NCBI GenBank assembly: GCA_012934845.2
Contig: WNNJ02000295.1
Location: forward strand, 51,262 to 115,261
Origin: Pomphorhynchus laevis
Lineage: Eukaryota; Acanthocephala; Palaeacanthocephala; Echinorhynchida; Pomphorhynchidae
Direction: 5' to 3'
DNA length: 64,000 nt
In this document: in pieces, positions 49,031-58,151 of the stretch
Numbering within the stretch: the stretch's first letter is position 1
How the letters are laid out: each line of letters starts with the position of its first letter
Translations under genes and position numbers: made by a program
Notes under the pieces: generated by a model
Seen by the model: only the letters and a program-made list of their open reading frames with translations
Told to the model about the DNA's origin: nothing
Database searches by the model: none

Positions 49031-49138
49031 GGCTGTAATATCAGTAAGAAGACTTGAATAGAAAAGATAGAGATTCTTGTTTTTCTTTTTTGACTTACTT
49101 TTTTAATCACATTATTTATCACTGTTTTTTGTACTAGT

Positions 49139-49200
49139 AAGATGGCAATATTTTCTTTTCCAGTCGTTGCTAGAGCTGTTGCGGACGACTAACGTGCGTC
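49139..49200 (-). repeat. 62-bp inverted fragment of RLE element B
   Basis: Reverse complement of 53600-53661 with one mismatch. It lies between the LINE 3' end and the 5' end of RLE element A, as the only remnant of a minus-strand B-type copy. Confidence 0.92.
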
Positions 49201-52200
49201 TTTTTTTAAAAAAAATTTTTGGTTTCTTATAAACATACAACCTTAAACCCACAACTTTCCTTACGGAAGTCTTCCTGACAGACTTTCCTTACGGCATTTA
49301 TTGTCCGATCGACCTCACGACAACCTCACGACAACCTCACGACAAAAAAATTATTACTATTATTACTAATTGAACTAATTGAAAAAAATTAAAAAAAAAT
49401 TTGGTTTCTGATAAACATACACAAATTACAATAAAATAACATACAACAATACACACCGATATTGATTCCAATACATTCCAAATCTCAAGTGATTAAACAA
49501 ACAACTTTAACACACATACAATTTCAAAGTCGTACGTCCAGGGTACATCCCGGAGTACGCAGAATGGTTCGCGGAAAACCAACAGATGAAATACGATGTT
49601 GTAATTGCAACGGCGCAGCGGCCATTTGTCGTGGGTGTCGATGTGCGAAAAAATCAAGCCCGTGTGTGAATTGCAGAGCACCAGGCTGTCGTAATCGAAT
49701 TAAAAATATATTCCCCAAATCGGAGTCTATCAATGTGAATTCTATCCAATGTCGAAATTCTACACATACAGATCCGACTAGCATATTCAACGACCAAGTT
49801 CATTCAATAGATTCCTTATCTACATTTCGAAACAACGATGCAACAGCACGGGCAAGGGCAGTAAGTAATATAACGACACCCAGTATTTCTATTGAATACA
49901 TATATTATAAGGTATGTAATTGGCGCCCCAACCTCATGCAACTTCCTATATGTACGGCGAGTAACGAATTTATAGATATTCTTTCTTCTTATTACAATTT
50001 AATAGCAAATGACAAAGATGATGGCCAAATCTCATTGATGAAAGCAACGGTTTTCTCACAGTGTATCCTTCAAAAAATCCCAACGCGTAAGATCTCTTAC
50101 ACTAGAAAGACCATTGAACGTCGTTTAAAGAGTTGGAAAGCGGAAGACTTTATAAGTGTATATGAAGAAGCATTGATGTTGCAGACAACATCCCATTGCA
50201 ATGTGAAAACTAAGAAGATTGATTGGCATAAAAACTACATTCGGCTAATGGAGAATGGATGTGTAGCTTCAGCAACCAGACTTCTAGAATTTAAAGACGA
50301 TTCACCCATTCTTTCTCCCGATTCGAAAGTTGGTACAAATACTGTAATAGAGAAGCTAGCAGAATTACACCCTTACCCTGCTGAAATAGATCAGAGTGCT
50401 ATTCTATCGGATTTTGTTGAGGGAGTAACTAGTCATCATCCAGTCATATTTTATTCTATAGATGCAGACGAAATCATTGCAGCAGCAAGGAGAACTCAAG
50501 GTGGCGCTGGACCTTCAGGCTTAAATGCAATAATGTGGAAGAGAATGTTAACTGGATTCGGTATCCACTCTAAGAAGTTGGCAACATCACTAGCGGAATT
50601 TGCAATACGATTAGCTTCGGAGCATATCAATCCTAACAGTTTGCGTGCGTTTGTAGCGAGTAGACTTATAGCTTTAAAAAAGACTGCAGGTATACGACCA
50701 ATTGGCGTGGGACAATTGGAACGACGGATAATTAGCAAAGTCGTTTTAGGAAAAATTAGAGGACATATTCAGGATGTAATGGGAACTGTGCAATTGTGCG
50801 CATCACAGAGAAGCGGAATAGAATTCGCTGTTCATTCCTTATCAGATTCCTTTCACTCTCGGGTTGACTTTGGCTTACTGGCCGTGGATGCAACAAACGC
50901 TTTTAATTCCGTAAATCGACGTCTAACATTAGCAAACATAAAATTCATTTGTCCGTCTCTTGAAACAATACTAGTGAACTTATACATAAAATCATCAACA
51001 ATGTTTACTGGTAGTGATCCGATATTTTCAAAAGAGGGTTTCACTCAAGGTGACCCTTTGGCCATGGCTGCATTTGCCGTTTCGACTCTACCACTCATCC
51101 TTCATATTCAAAAATGTTTACCATCCGTGATTCAACGATGGTACGCAGACGATGCAAATTTTGTCGGTCCTAGCGATGATTTATATAAAGCCTGGGATAT
51201 ACTAAAAACAATAGGCCCAAAATTTGGCTATTACGTTAATCCACTAAAGACACAGCTGCTAATACACAAGGAACATGAATTCGACACTAGCAACTTCTCT
51301 GACTGTAAAATAAGTGAGCGTGCTATCGAAGTACTCGGAACTCCCATTGGAGCAGAAGCTGATGTTTTGGATATTATAAAAACCAGGGTAACATCCTGGG
51401 CATCCACACTTGAAAGATTAGTTGAAGTTAGTAAAATTGATAGACAAACTGCTTATTCCGGGTTAATACACTCTGTGCAATGGAAATGGATATATACTTA
51501 CAGAACAGTACCAATGTGCACGGATGTCACTAGATGTCTTAAAAACCTATTGTATAGCGGTTTTATTGAGTCAATCACACAAGCGAAAATTGAACAAGCA
51601 CATAAAGAATTATTAACTCTACCGTTCAAGTTAGGGGGCATTGGGTTAGTTGATCCGGAATACATCGCTGACTTGGAGTACGATTATTCTCGTAGAATGT
51701 ACGAAACCTATCGAGACGGATATACGGGAGAAAACCTGAGGGATGTTCAAACTCAAACAGCTAGAAATATTTCATACATGAGATTAAATGTAGCCAAATC
51801 GAGGAAAGAATTAATACTAAAATCTCTACCATCGGATTACTTTAAGATATTGGCACATGCTAGTTACAAGGGAGCTTCATCGTGGCTATCTTCCCTACTT
51901 CTACGTCACGAGGGGTTTCGGCTTACAAACAATGAGTTTAGCGATGCATTAGCAGGTCGCTATGGATGGTCTTTGCGAGCATTAGAAAATAAAAAATGCA
52001 TATGTTCTTCAGAAATGACTATCAATCATGCATTTTCGTGCAAGACCGGAGCGCTACCATCTATCAGGCATAATGAAGTAAGGGATATATTTTCTCATCT
52101 CTTAAGCGGGATATGCAGTGGCGTGGAGGTTGAACCAGTATTAGCAACCGTTCCATCTGATTATTGTTTTAACAACAATAGCACAAGCATATCGAAAGAA

Positions 52201-52780
52201 GCGCGTCTGGATGTTGTATGTAGTGGACTATTCGGAAGCCGGTTTGAGCGGACATTTTTGGATGTCGCAATATTTAATGTACATGCTCCCTCTAACTCCC
52301 GAACTGAGTGTAAGGCTGACTTTGAATACCATGAAAAACGAAAAATTTCGAAGTATGGAGAGCGAATTTTAAGTTTAGAACAGGCGCATTTCAGTCCGTT
52401 AATTTTTTCGTCTTCAGGAGGATCAAGTCAGGAATCTAATAGGATAATGAAGCAAATAGCGTCAAAATTAAGCTCAAAACGCGAACTCCCATATCCTCAA
52501 ATAATAAAAAATATACAAGAGAAAAATTCATTTGCCTTAGCTCGTGCTGCATCTGCCTGTTTAAGAGCGCCACGCTCTACATATGGAAAACCTATTCACG
52601 ATCATTTTCGATCAACAGAAGAGATGTCACGAAAGCCGGAAGATTCGAATTAAAGAGAAATAACTTAGCTTATGATTGGATTTTTGAATTCTTTAGTTCT
52701 TTACTTTTGGACACATTCTTGTATGTTTTACGAAAATATAAATTTTTCTTTAAAAAAAAATTGGACTAATTGAAAAAAAA
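49201..52780 (+). mobile_element. RLE non-LTR retrotransposon A, apparently intact
   Basis: A 3.6-kb element with two copies of the A-run/TTTTGGTTTCT module in its 5' UTR (about 49201 and 49387). Between them are three CCTCACGACAA repeats (about 49312-49345). A single long ORF and a T/A-rich 3' UTR follow. The 3' UTR ends where element B's 5' module starts, with near-identical AAAAAAAAATTGGACTAATTG-type context, so A and B stand head to tail. The 5' limit is taken at the start of the first module. Confidence 0.82.
49564..52653 (+). CDS. Retrotransposon A polyprotein: Cys-rich DNA-binding domain, RT, restriction-like endonuclease
   Basis: I take ATG 49564 (MVRGKP) because element B has the equivalent ATG followed by PRGKP; the open frame reaches back to 49462 but only from a TTG. 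The product is 1029 residues with no stops. A compact N-terminal Cys cluster (residues about 11-40; CCNCNG, CRGCRCAKK, CVNCRAPGC) resembles CXC/tesmin-type DNA-binding domains. RT motifs are RPIGVGQLERRI, D442 in AVDATNAFN, GFTQGDPLAM, WYADD (D529-D530) and VLGTPIG. The RLE has C812-C814-H822-C826, then RHNEVRD and the acidic pair D883 and D900. The protein would bind and nick a target and prime reverse transcription there. The open frame suggests recent activity. Confidence 0.9.
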   Translation: MVRGKPTDEIRCCNCNGAAAICRGCRCAKKSSPCVNCRAPGCRNRIKNIFPKSESINVNSIQCRNSTHTDPTSIFNDQVHSIDSLSTFRNNDATARARAVSNITTPSISIEYIYYKVCNWRPNLMQLPICTASNEFIDILSSYYNLIANDKDDGQISLMKATVFSQCILQKIPTRKISYTRKTIERRLKSWKAEDFISVYEEALMLQTTSHCNVKTKKIDWHKNYIRLMENGCVASATRLLEFKDDSPILSPDSKVGTNTVIEKLAELHPYPAEIDQSAILSDFVEGVTSHHPVIFYSIDADEIIAAARRTQGGAGPSGLNAIMWKRMLTGFGIHSKKLATSLAEFAIRLASEHINPNSLRAFVASRLIALKKTAGIRPIGVGQLERRIISKVVLGKIRGHIQDVMGTVQLCASQRSGIEFAVHSLSDSFHSRVDFGLLAVDATNAFNSVNRRLTLANIKFICPSLETILVNLYIKSSTMFTGSDPIFSKEGFTQGDPLAMAAFAVSTLPLILHIQKCLPSVIQRWYADDANFVGPSDDLYKAWDILKTIGPKFGYYVNPLKTQLLIHKEHEFDTSNFSDCKISERAIEVLGTPIGAEADVLDIIKTRVTSWASTLERLVEVSKIDRQTAYSGLIHSVQWKWIYTYRTVPMCTDVTRCLKNLLYSGFIESITQAKIEQAHKELLTLPFKLGGIGLVDPEYIADLEYDYSRRMYETYRDGYTGENLRDVQTQTARNISYMRLNVAKSRKELILKSLPSDYFKILAHASYKGASSWLSSLLLRHEGFRLTNNEFSDALAGRYGWSLRALENKKCICSSEMTINHAFSCKTGALPSIRHNEVRDIFSHLLSGICSGVEVEPVLATVPSDYCFNNNSTSISKEARLDVVCSGLFGSRFERTFLDVAIFNVHAPSNSRTECKADFEYHEKRKISKYGERILSLEQAHFSPLIFSSSGGSSQESNRIMKQIASKLSSKRELPYPQIIKNIQEKNSFALARAASACLRAPRSTYGKPIHDHFRSTEEMSRKPEDSN

Positions 52781-55142
52781 TCCTAAAAAAAAATTTTGGT
52801 TTCTTATCAACATACACAAATTACAAGCTAAGAAAGGCGAACAATACACAAACGAAGCCACACGCCGAGGGATTAACCCAGGGTGTGCATCTCATCCACA
52901 CGAAAATGCCTCGAGGAAAGCCAAGTACGGTTAGCAAATGTTGTGGTTGCAATGGCCCAAATGCAAGATGTCGCGGGTGTCGATGTGCGAAAGCGGATCG
53001 CCCCTGTATAAACTGCTCTGCTGCTCAGTGTACCAACAACCTTTCCGCGACTGAACTTCTCATCGATCTCAATCCCACTCACACTTCCGCAGAAAACAAT
53101 GATATTGACCCACCACGTCTCGATTACGGTACCCAAGATAGAATCAAAATGAGCTCTGATACCGACAGTATCGTGTTTACGAGAGATGATCACCCTATGC
53201 GTAATAACGGTGAAAACAACAGTGTTTCGCCCTTCAACGTACACACTGCTCAAGCGAATGACCGACCTATTACGACAAACTCGTCTTTCAAAATTCAGAT
53301 AGACTACGTATATGGTAAAGTAATTCACTGGAAACCCGAAAATTTAGAACTTCCCAAATGCAACGCCAGTAACGCGTTTATTGACCAACTAACCGACCTA
53401 TACAATATGGCCACTTACGGGAAAGACACGCCAACTTTTGATGCACTAAAAGCCGCAACCGTCCTCGCGAGATGCGTGCTGCAGCCGATTAAAACTCGAA
53501 AAACAGCAATGATTCGCAAAACTTTGTAGCGTCGAATCAGTCTATGGAAATGTCGAGAAATTCTTGAGCTATACAATGAGGCCCAAATCCTACAATCTCG
53601 ACGCACGTTAGTCGTCCGTAACAGCTCTAGCAACGACTGGAAAAGAAAATATTGCCATCTTGTCTGTAAAAACAAACTAACTGCGGATACTCATTTACTT
53701 GAAGACCACGAAACGAATGGTTGTCTATCACCTCACGTCCTGATCGGTGCAATGGAAATTATCACTGCAATGGAAATGGACTTTTCTATTCAGAACGACG
53801 CCTTGCACCGCTGCCAACGTTAATCCGTTGCACGGCATGTTACTCGATCAAATCCTGCCCCAAATTACAAAACACGATCTGCCTGATCCAATCAACAGCA
53901 TATTGACAAGTCCTATTAAAATGGGTGGCATTGGCATTATGGATCCTATATTTACCTTTAAGTCTGATCTCGAAGCCTCGGAGCATATGTGCTCCACTTA
54001 TTCATTTGGGCTCAAGGGCGAGGGATTAAAGTCGTTACAGCAAACCTATGCAGCTCAAATCGCCAAGACGCGCAAAGATGCATTCACACTCCGACTTAAC
54101 CAAGCTCTTCGTTTTGTTCCCGAAATTACCAAACGTGCACTTGAATATGCCAAGTACCCCGGCTCCTCAAACTGGCTCACTGCTGGTGCTTCTGAAGAGC
54201 TCCACCACCACCTTTCTGCGAGTGAATTTCAAGATGGCATCGCAACGCGCTATGGATTTAAACCACCAGACATGCCCGCCCTGTGTATCTGCAAAGAAGA
54301 AACAAGCCTTAGTCACGTGCTCTCTTGTAAACGTGGAGGCTTCCAGATCGTGCGACACAATAGCATTCGCGACATCCTCGCTGACGAGCTTAGTTCGGTC
54401 TGTTATGGGGTTGCAACCGAACCCACACTAACTGCAGTCAATGATCCCTCGTGTCTCGAAAGGGCATCAACTTGCTGCGACACCAACGCAAGACTAGATG
54501 TAATCTGTACGGGCCTATCAGTAGACCGCTTCCAGCGAACGTTCTTCGACGTTTCCGTTTTTAACAACCATGCTGGTTCCTACTCCGCGTCGGCAGAAAA
54601 CGCTTTTGCATACCACGAAGCCCGGAAGAGCTCAAAATACTCTGAAAGAATCACCCAAATCGAAAGGGGATCGTTTATACCCTTCATCCTATCTGCGTCT
54701 GGAGGTCTGGGAAAATGTGCACTTTCGGCCTTGCAGCGGATCGCACAACTCAAGTCAATAAACAACGATCAGATTTCGTACAGCCAACACATACAGCGAA
54801 TCAAAACAAGATTGAGTATAGCCATATGCCGTGCATCCTCTTTGTGCATAAGGGGCTTCCGATCCAGCAAGGGGCATCCCGTATACTCAGCAGACAACCA
54901 TCAAGCTGATACAATATCCAAAAAGACATCTAATCGCCAAGCTACAGATAGCCCGAATCCGTCGAACAATGCTCGAGCGATCCGATGGAATGATGAAGAC
55001 GGCGGCACGTTGTGTACCTCCCTTGTGGATCTAAAGTAACAAAAAAAAGAAAAAAAAATATTCTGGAATTTAATTAACCTGGCCCATTTGCGGGAACCTG
55101 TTTTTCTGTACAAATAAATCTATTATTATTATTGTTTATGAC
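52781..55142 (+). mobile_element. RLE retrotransposon B, RT core deleted
   Basis: Begins with the shared 5' module directly behind A and ends in an A-rich then ATTATTATTATTG stretch near 55133. Its coding sequence is related to A but clearly a different, GC-richer lineage. About 1.1 kb matching A residues roughly 260-635, which includes all RT motifs, is absent. Confidence 0.87.
52906..55039 (+). pseudogene. RLE element B protein: DNA-binding and endonuclease domains kept, RT lost
   Basis: The start ATG is 52906 (MPRGKP), matching A. The N-terminal Cys cluster KCCGCNG...CRGCRCAKADRPCINC is complete. The frame meets TAG at 53527-53529, where A has Glu, then continues recognisably (RRISLWKCREILELYNEAQ) to about 53750. 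There the RT core is deleted next to two copies of TGCAATGGAAAT (about 53748 and 53767). The remainder, in another frame (53747-55039), matches A from QWKW onward. It includes a full RLE: CICKEETSLSHVLSC, RHNSIRD, ARLDVICTG and FFDVSVFN. As it stands the 430-codon C-terminal half is an open frame without its own ATG near the junction. Confidence 0.88.
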
Positions 55143-55180
55143 TAAAAGCTTTGACTTTTTAGTAAAAGTCAAAGCTTTTA
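55143..55180. other. 17-bp perfect hairpin at the 5' end of element C
   Basis: TAAAAGCTTTGACTTTT (55143-55159) and its exact reverse complement (55164-55180) flank a TAGT loop. The right arm is in-frame coding sequence of element C (KSKLLLH, cf. KTQLLIH in A), so the left arm is an inverted copy of the truncated end. Confidence 0.9.
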
Positions 55181-56518
55181 CTTCATCAAGGTGCGCAAAC
55201 GAACCTAGTGCAAGAAAGTCCTATCATGCACGTAGAAACGGTCTATAACGGATTGGTCGTTCTGGGTTCGATGATAGGTTCATCGGATTTTATGGACTTG
55301 ACACTCAACAAGCGAATTTTGGATTGTATAAGATTGATTCACAGTTTGGTTGATGTTGCATCGGTTGATGTTCATTCGGCATATTGTGCATTTATATATG
55401 GAGCGCAATTTAAATGGCTGCATTTATTGAGGACAACTAAATGCACTCGCTTTTCGTTGGAGAAATTGCGAACAGAGATATTCCAGACATTAGTGAAAGC
55501 ATTAACCAATAAGAATATGTCACATGTTTTTGAAATGGTATATGCGCTACTCATATCGAGTGGAGGATTAGGAATTCGAGATCCGGTTGAGGATAGTGAG
55601 GATCAGTACAAGTGTTCACTACAGCTATCAGTCAATATGGAGTTGTCAAGCCAATCAGAACCTGAACTTGATATTTGGGAAAACATAAAGATAGTAAATG
55701 AAAGAAAATTGAAGAAATTGAAACAAAGGATAACAGACACATCACCAGAATTGGAGATGTTGCTGGATTACGCGAGCATGAAAGGGGCATCAAATTGGTT
55801 AACAACAAGACCGATTAGTTTAAAGGGTTGGCACCTATCTAATGATGAATTCCACGATGCTTTAGCAGCTCGGTATAACTGAACTCCAGACAACCTTCCC
55901 ATGAAGTGTGCGTGTGAGGAAGACTTAACGACAACACATGCGTTATCGTGTAGAAGAGGCGCTATTCCGATCATACGACATAACGAGATTCGTGACATTT
56001 TGACTGCAAAACTCACGCAGGTGTGCAAAAGTGTTGGAGTAGAACCACAGTTGAACCCCGTTCCTACAAATCATATATTTACATCAGCAGTGACAACACG
56101 TGATGGTGCAGCGCGTGCAGATATAGTATGTAGTGGCTTGTTCGGAGAAAGGATGGAGCGGACGTTTGTTGACGTCAGTTTATTTAATAATCATGCTTTA
56201 TCCTCTCAATCGAAATCAATAGAGTCAGTATTTCATTACCATGAGAAGAGAAAACGTTCAAAATACGAGGAAAGAATAATTGACATTGAGCGTAGTATTT
56301 TCTGTCCCTTTATAATGGCGACCAATGGTGCAATTGGACCATCTGCTTCTAGTTTGCTACGAACACTAGCACACAAACTATCTGTCAATAGTGGCGAATC
56401 CTACGCTGATGTGATTACTGAGTTGCGAAATAATTTGAGCATTTGTACAGCAAAAATGGTTTCACGCTGCTTTCGTTCACCAAGAGTGAAAATTTTTGTT
56501 CCACGTGAACTATGGTGA
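55164..56518 (+). pseudogene. RLE element C protein: RT thumb and endonuclease
   Basis: The frame is open from the hairpin at 55164, so the GTG at 55208 is not a true start. It aligns with A from KTQLLIH: VLGSMIG for VLGTPIG, GGLGIRDP for GGIGLVDP, then the WHLSNDEFHDALAARY block. A TGA at 55880-55882 sits where A has Trp in GRYGWSLRA, so a TGG to TGA change is the simplest cause. The endonuclease follows in the same frame: CACEEDLTTTHALSC, RHNEIRD, ARADIVCSGLFG and RTFVDVSLFN. The C-terminal KRKRSKYEERI block is shared with A and B. It lacks the RT catalytic motifs through truncation. Confidence 0.85.
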
Positions 56519-56591
56519 TTCAAAATCAAGAAAATATAATAAACATTGTTGAATAGTAATATTTTTTATTTTTTATTTGTGACTCAATTGC
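55164..56591 (+). mobile_element. RLE retrotransposon C, 5'-truncated
   Basis: A third member of the A/B group starting at the end of the RT domain. It has about 75 bp of T/A-rich 3' UTR after 56518 and is followed at about 56592 by an inverted scrap of PLE copy 3. It has no 5' module, being truncated. Confidence 0.85.
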
Positions 56592-56616
56592 GCTAGCTTT
56601 GTAAATAAAAGTTATA

Positions 56617-56662
56617 ATAGTTATCCTTTAATTTAGAACTTACTAAATTAAAGGATAACTAT
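56617..56662. other. 20-bp perfect hairpin at the PLE 5' junction
   Basis: 56617-56636 is the exact reverse complement of 56643-56662, with loop AACTTA. The right arm is PLE sequence also found in copy 2; the left arm is its inverted duplicate. Confidence 0.92.
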
Positions 56663-57829
56663 ATAATAACAACTATTGATAAAGCTAGTAATAACTTTGT
56701 CTTCATATGCAAAAAGCTTTATTATGATATACTAATGAAAGAGGTTAATTCTAATGATTTAAATGTAAATCCAGCATATGAACGTAGTGAGTTGAGTTTA
56801 GAAACAATTATTACAAGTCACTGTTCTATAATGGATAAAAAGGGTATAAAGGTTGAATTAGATAATAAAACTATACCTATATTATATTGGAATCCAAAAT
56901 TACATAAAAATCCAATAAAACCTAGGTTCATATGTAGTGCGTTTAAATGTACATTAAAACCACTTTCTGTTTATATGAATAAAATACTTAAAGTAATTAA
57001 AGCACATTTTAAAAAATATTGCAAGGTAATCGAAATTAATACTGGTATAAAACACTATTTCAGTATTAATTCTACAAAAGAATTTTTAGAACAGACAAAA
57101 GGAATAAATTTTCAAAATATAAATACATACGATTTTAGTACGCTTTATACAAATCTAGATTTAGTAGATATTAAAGAAGCGTTAGTAAAATTAATTAATC
57201 TTATATTCGGAAAAAGATATACATATATATGTTATAATAATTATAACGCCTATCTTACAAAAATTAAACCATCAAATAAATATAAATATATGGATAAAAT
57301 TGAATTAATAGAATCCTTAAATATTTTGATAAATCAAAATTATTTAAAAGTAGGGACATCTATATTTAGACAAGTAAAAGGTGTTCTAATGGGTGGTAAT
57401 AGTAGCCCAATTATAGCTGACTTGTTTTTAAGCTTTATAGAATATGAATTTGTTCATAACTGTGTAAAAACTAAATCTAAACAATATAAATATATGAAAT
57501 ATATGTTTCGATACATTGATGATATATGTGTATTTAATTCTAATAATTTTTATTCAATTAGTGAGCACATTTATCCAGAAAGCCTTATTCTTAACAAAAC
57601 CAATATTAATGATAAAAAAGGTGTATATCTAGATATGAACATTAAATTAACATTAACTAAAACTACTATTAATTTATATCGTAAAGATGACATATTTAAA
57701 TTTACAAGAAACATATTTTTGCATGAGCATTCATGCATACCATATAATATAAAATATAATACATTAAATAATGAAATTTTAAGAATTGCAACAATATGTA
57801 ATGATATTGGCTTTCTTCAAAATCATTAA
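56642..57829 (+). CDS. Penelope-like reverse transcriptase (partial, 5'-truncated)
   Basis: The frame is open from 56642 and clearly coding before the first ATG (56735): TTIDKASNNFVFICKK is the N-terminal DKAS-type motif of PLE RTs. RT motifs follow: YWNPKLHKNP, RFICSAFKCTLKPLS, TYDFSTLYTNLDL (catalytic Asp), GVLMGGNSSPIIADLF and FRYIDDICVF (catalytic Asp pair, intact here but YIDN in copy 2). The TAA at 57827-57829 may not be the original end, since about 48 more codons read on in frame (YFKLGYYKNN..., KFLWMDNK) to the next stop. Copy 2 has the same TAA, so it predates both insertions or is the real stop. Base composition is extremely AT-rich, unlike the RLE neighbours. Confidence 0.85.
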   Translation, partial: TKLKDNYIITTIDKASNNFVFICKKLYYDILMKEVNSNDLNVNPAYERSELSLETIITSHCSIMDKKGIKVELDNKTIPILYWNPKLHKNPIKPRFICSAFKCTLKPLSVYMNKILKVIKAHFKKYCKVIEINTGIKHYFSINSTKEFLEQTKGINFQNINTYDFSTLYTNLDLVDIKEALVKLINLIFGKRYTYICYNNYNAYLTKIKPSNKYKYMDKIELIESLNILINQNYLKVGTSIFRQVKGVLMGGNSSPIIADLFLSFIEYEFVHNCVKTKSKQYKYMKYMFRYIDDICVFNSNNFYSISEHIYPESLILNKTNINDKKGVYLDMNIKLTLTKTTINLYRKDDIFKFTRNIFLHEHSCIPYNIKYNTLNNEILRIATICNDIGFLQNH

Positions 57830-57961
57830 AAAAATTTAATATATACATATTTTAAACTAGGTTACTATAAAAATAACATCAAGCAGAAAATAGTAAAATA
57901 TATAAATCAACACAATAATATAAAGAATAAATTTAAACTCTTAAGTGGCAAATTTTTATGG

Positions 57962-58120
57962 ATGGATAATAAATAATATACTTTGCATTAGAATAAGATA
58001 CTAGATAGTTATTTCAGAGGAAATACATCATTAGCATGTATTTGGCCCCGCTGCTATGTTGGGTAGAGGAGTTAGGGGCCGAAACCTGATAGCATAGCAG
58101 TTCCTCCTGATGACCTCTAA
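57962..58120 (+). other. Conserved structured 3' end of the PLE
   Basis: Nearly identical to the reverse complement of 8434-8580 in copy 2 while the AT-rich flanks differ. Pairings kept in both copies are AAATACAT/ATGTATTT (hairpin), CTGCTATG (58051-58058) with CATAGCAG (58093-58100), TAGAGG (58064-58069) with CCTCTA (58114-58119), and GCCC with GGGC. The last three cross one another, so a pseudoknot is possible. It may be the site the RT recognises. Confidence 0.6.
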
Positions 58121-58151
58121 TGACTCATACTAGTCAGTAGTATGAGTCATT
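58119..58151. other. 14-bp perfect hairpin at the PLE 3' junction
   Basis: AATGACTCATACTA (58119-58132) is the reverse complement of 58138-58151, with loop GTCAG. The right arm is normal satellite (cf. 32130 region); most of the left arm is an inverted copy of it between PLE and satellite. Confidence 0.88.

Larger units (their letters stand above)
45841..49138 (+). mobile_element. I/R1-like LINE, 5'-truncated
   Basis: Starts inside ORF1 and carries a full ORF2 with apurinic-type endonuclease and RT, then about 80-110 bp of T-rich 3' UTR with no poly(A) tail. It abuts a 62-bp inverted fragment of RLE element B (49139-49200). The three-knuckle ORF1 and the RT motif GVPQGSPLSPILY fit the I/Jockey/R1 group; a closer placement needs a tree. 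No target duplication is seen, which suggests that rearrangement followed insertion. Confidence 0.87.
56592..58120 (+). mobile_element. Penelope-like element copy 3, 5'-truncated with inverted 5' scrap
   Basis: Plus-strand PLE. It starts with about 45 bp (56592-56636) that are an imperfect inverted copy of the next 45 bp, then an RT coding region, an AT-rich stretch and a conserved structured 3' end finishing GATGACCTCTAAT. Inverted 5' pieces are known for Penelope-type elements. The RT motif set (YWNPKLHK, YDFSTLYTNLD, GVLMGG, YIDD) is PLE-like and recalls the Naiad group. No GIY-YIG nuclease is visible after the RT; in Naiad-type elements it would be N-terminal and thus lost here. Confidence 0.87.

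Noticed and set aside
22210-55882. Alternative genetic code with TGA read as Trp
   Set aside because: Only two in-frame TGAs are seen, TGG is used freely, other frames end in TAA, TAG or TGA, and animal nuclear genomes use the standard code.
58064-58120. Hammerhead ribozyme in the PLE 3' end
   Set aside because: A CTGATGA box exists and copy 3 has GAAAC, but the order and spacing do not form stems I and II in any of the three topologies, and copy 2 has AAAAC.
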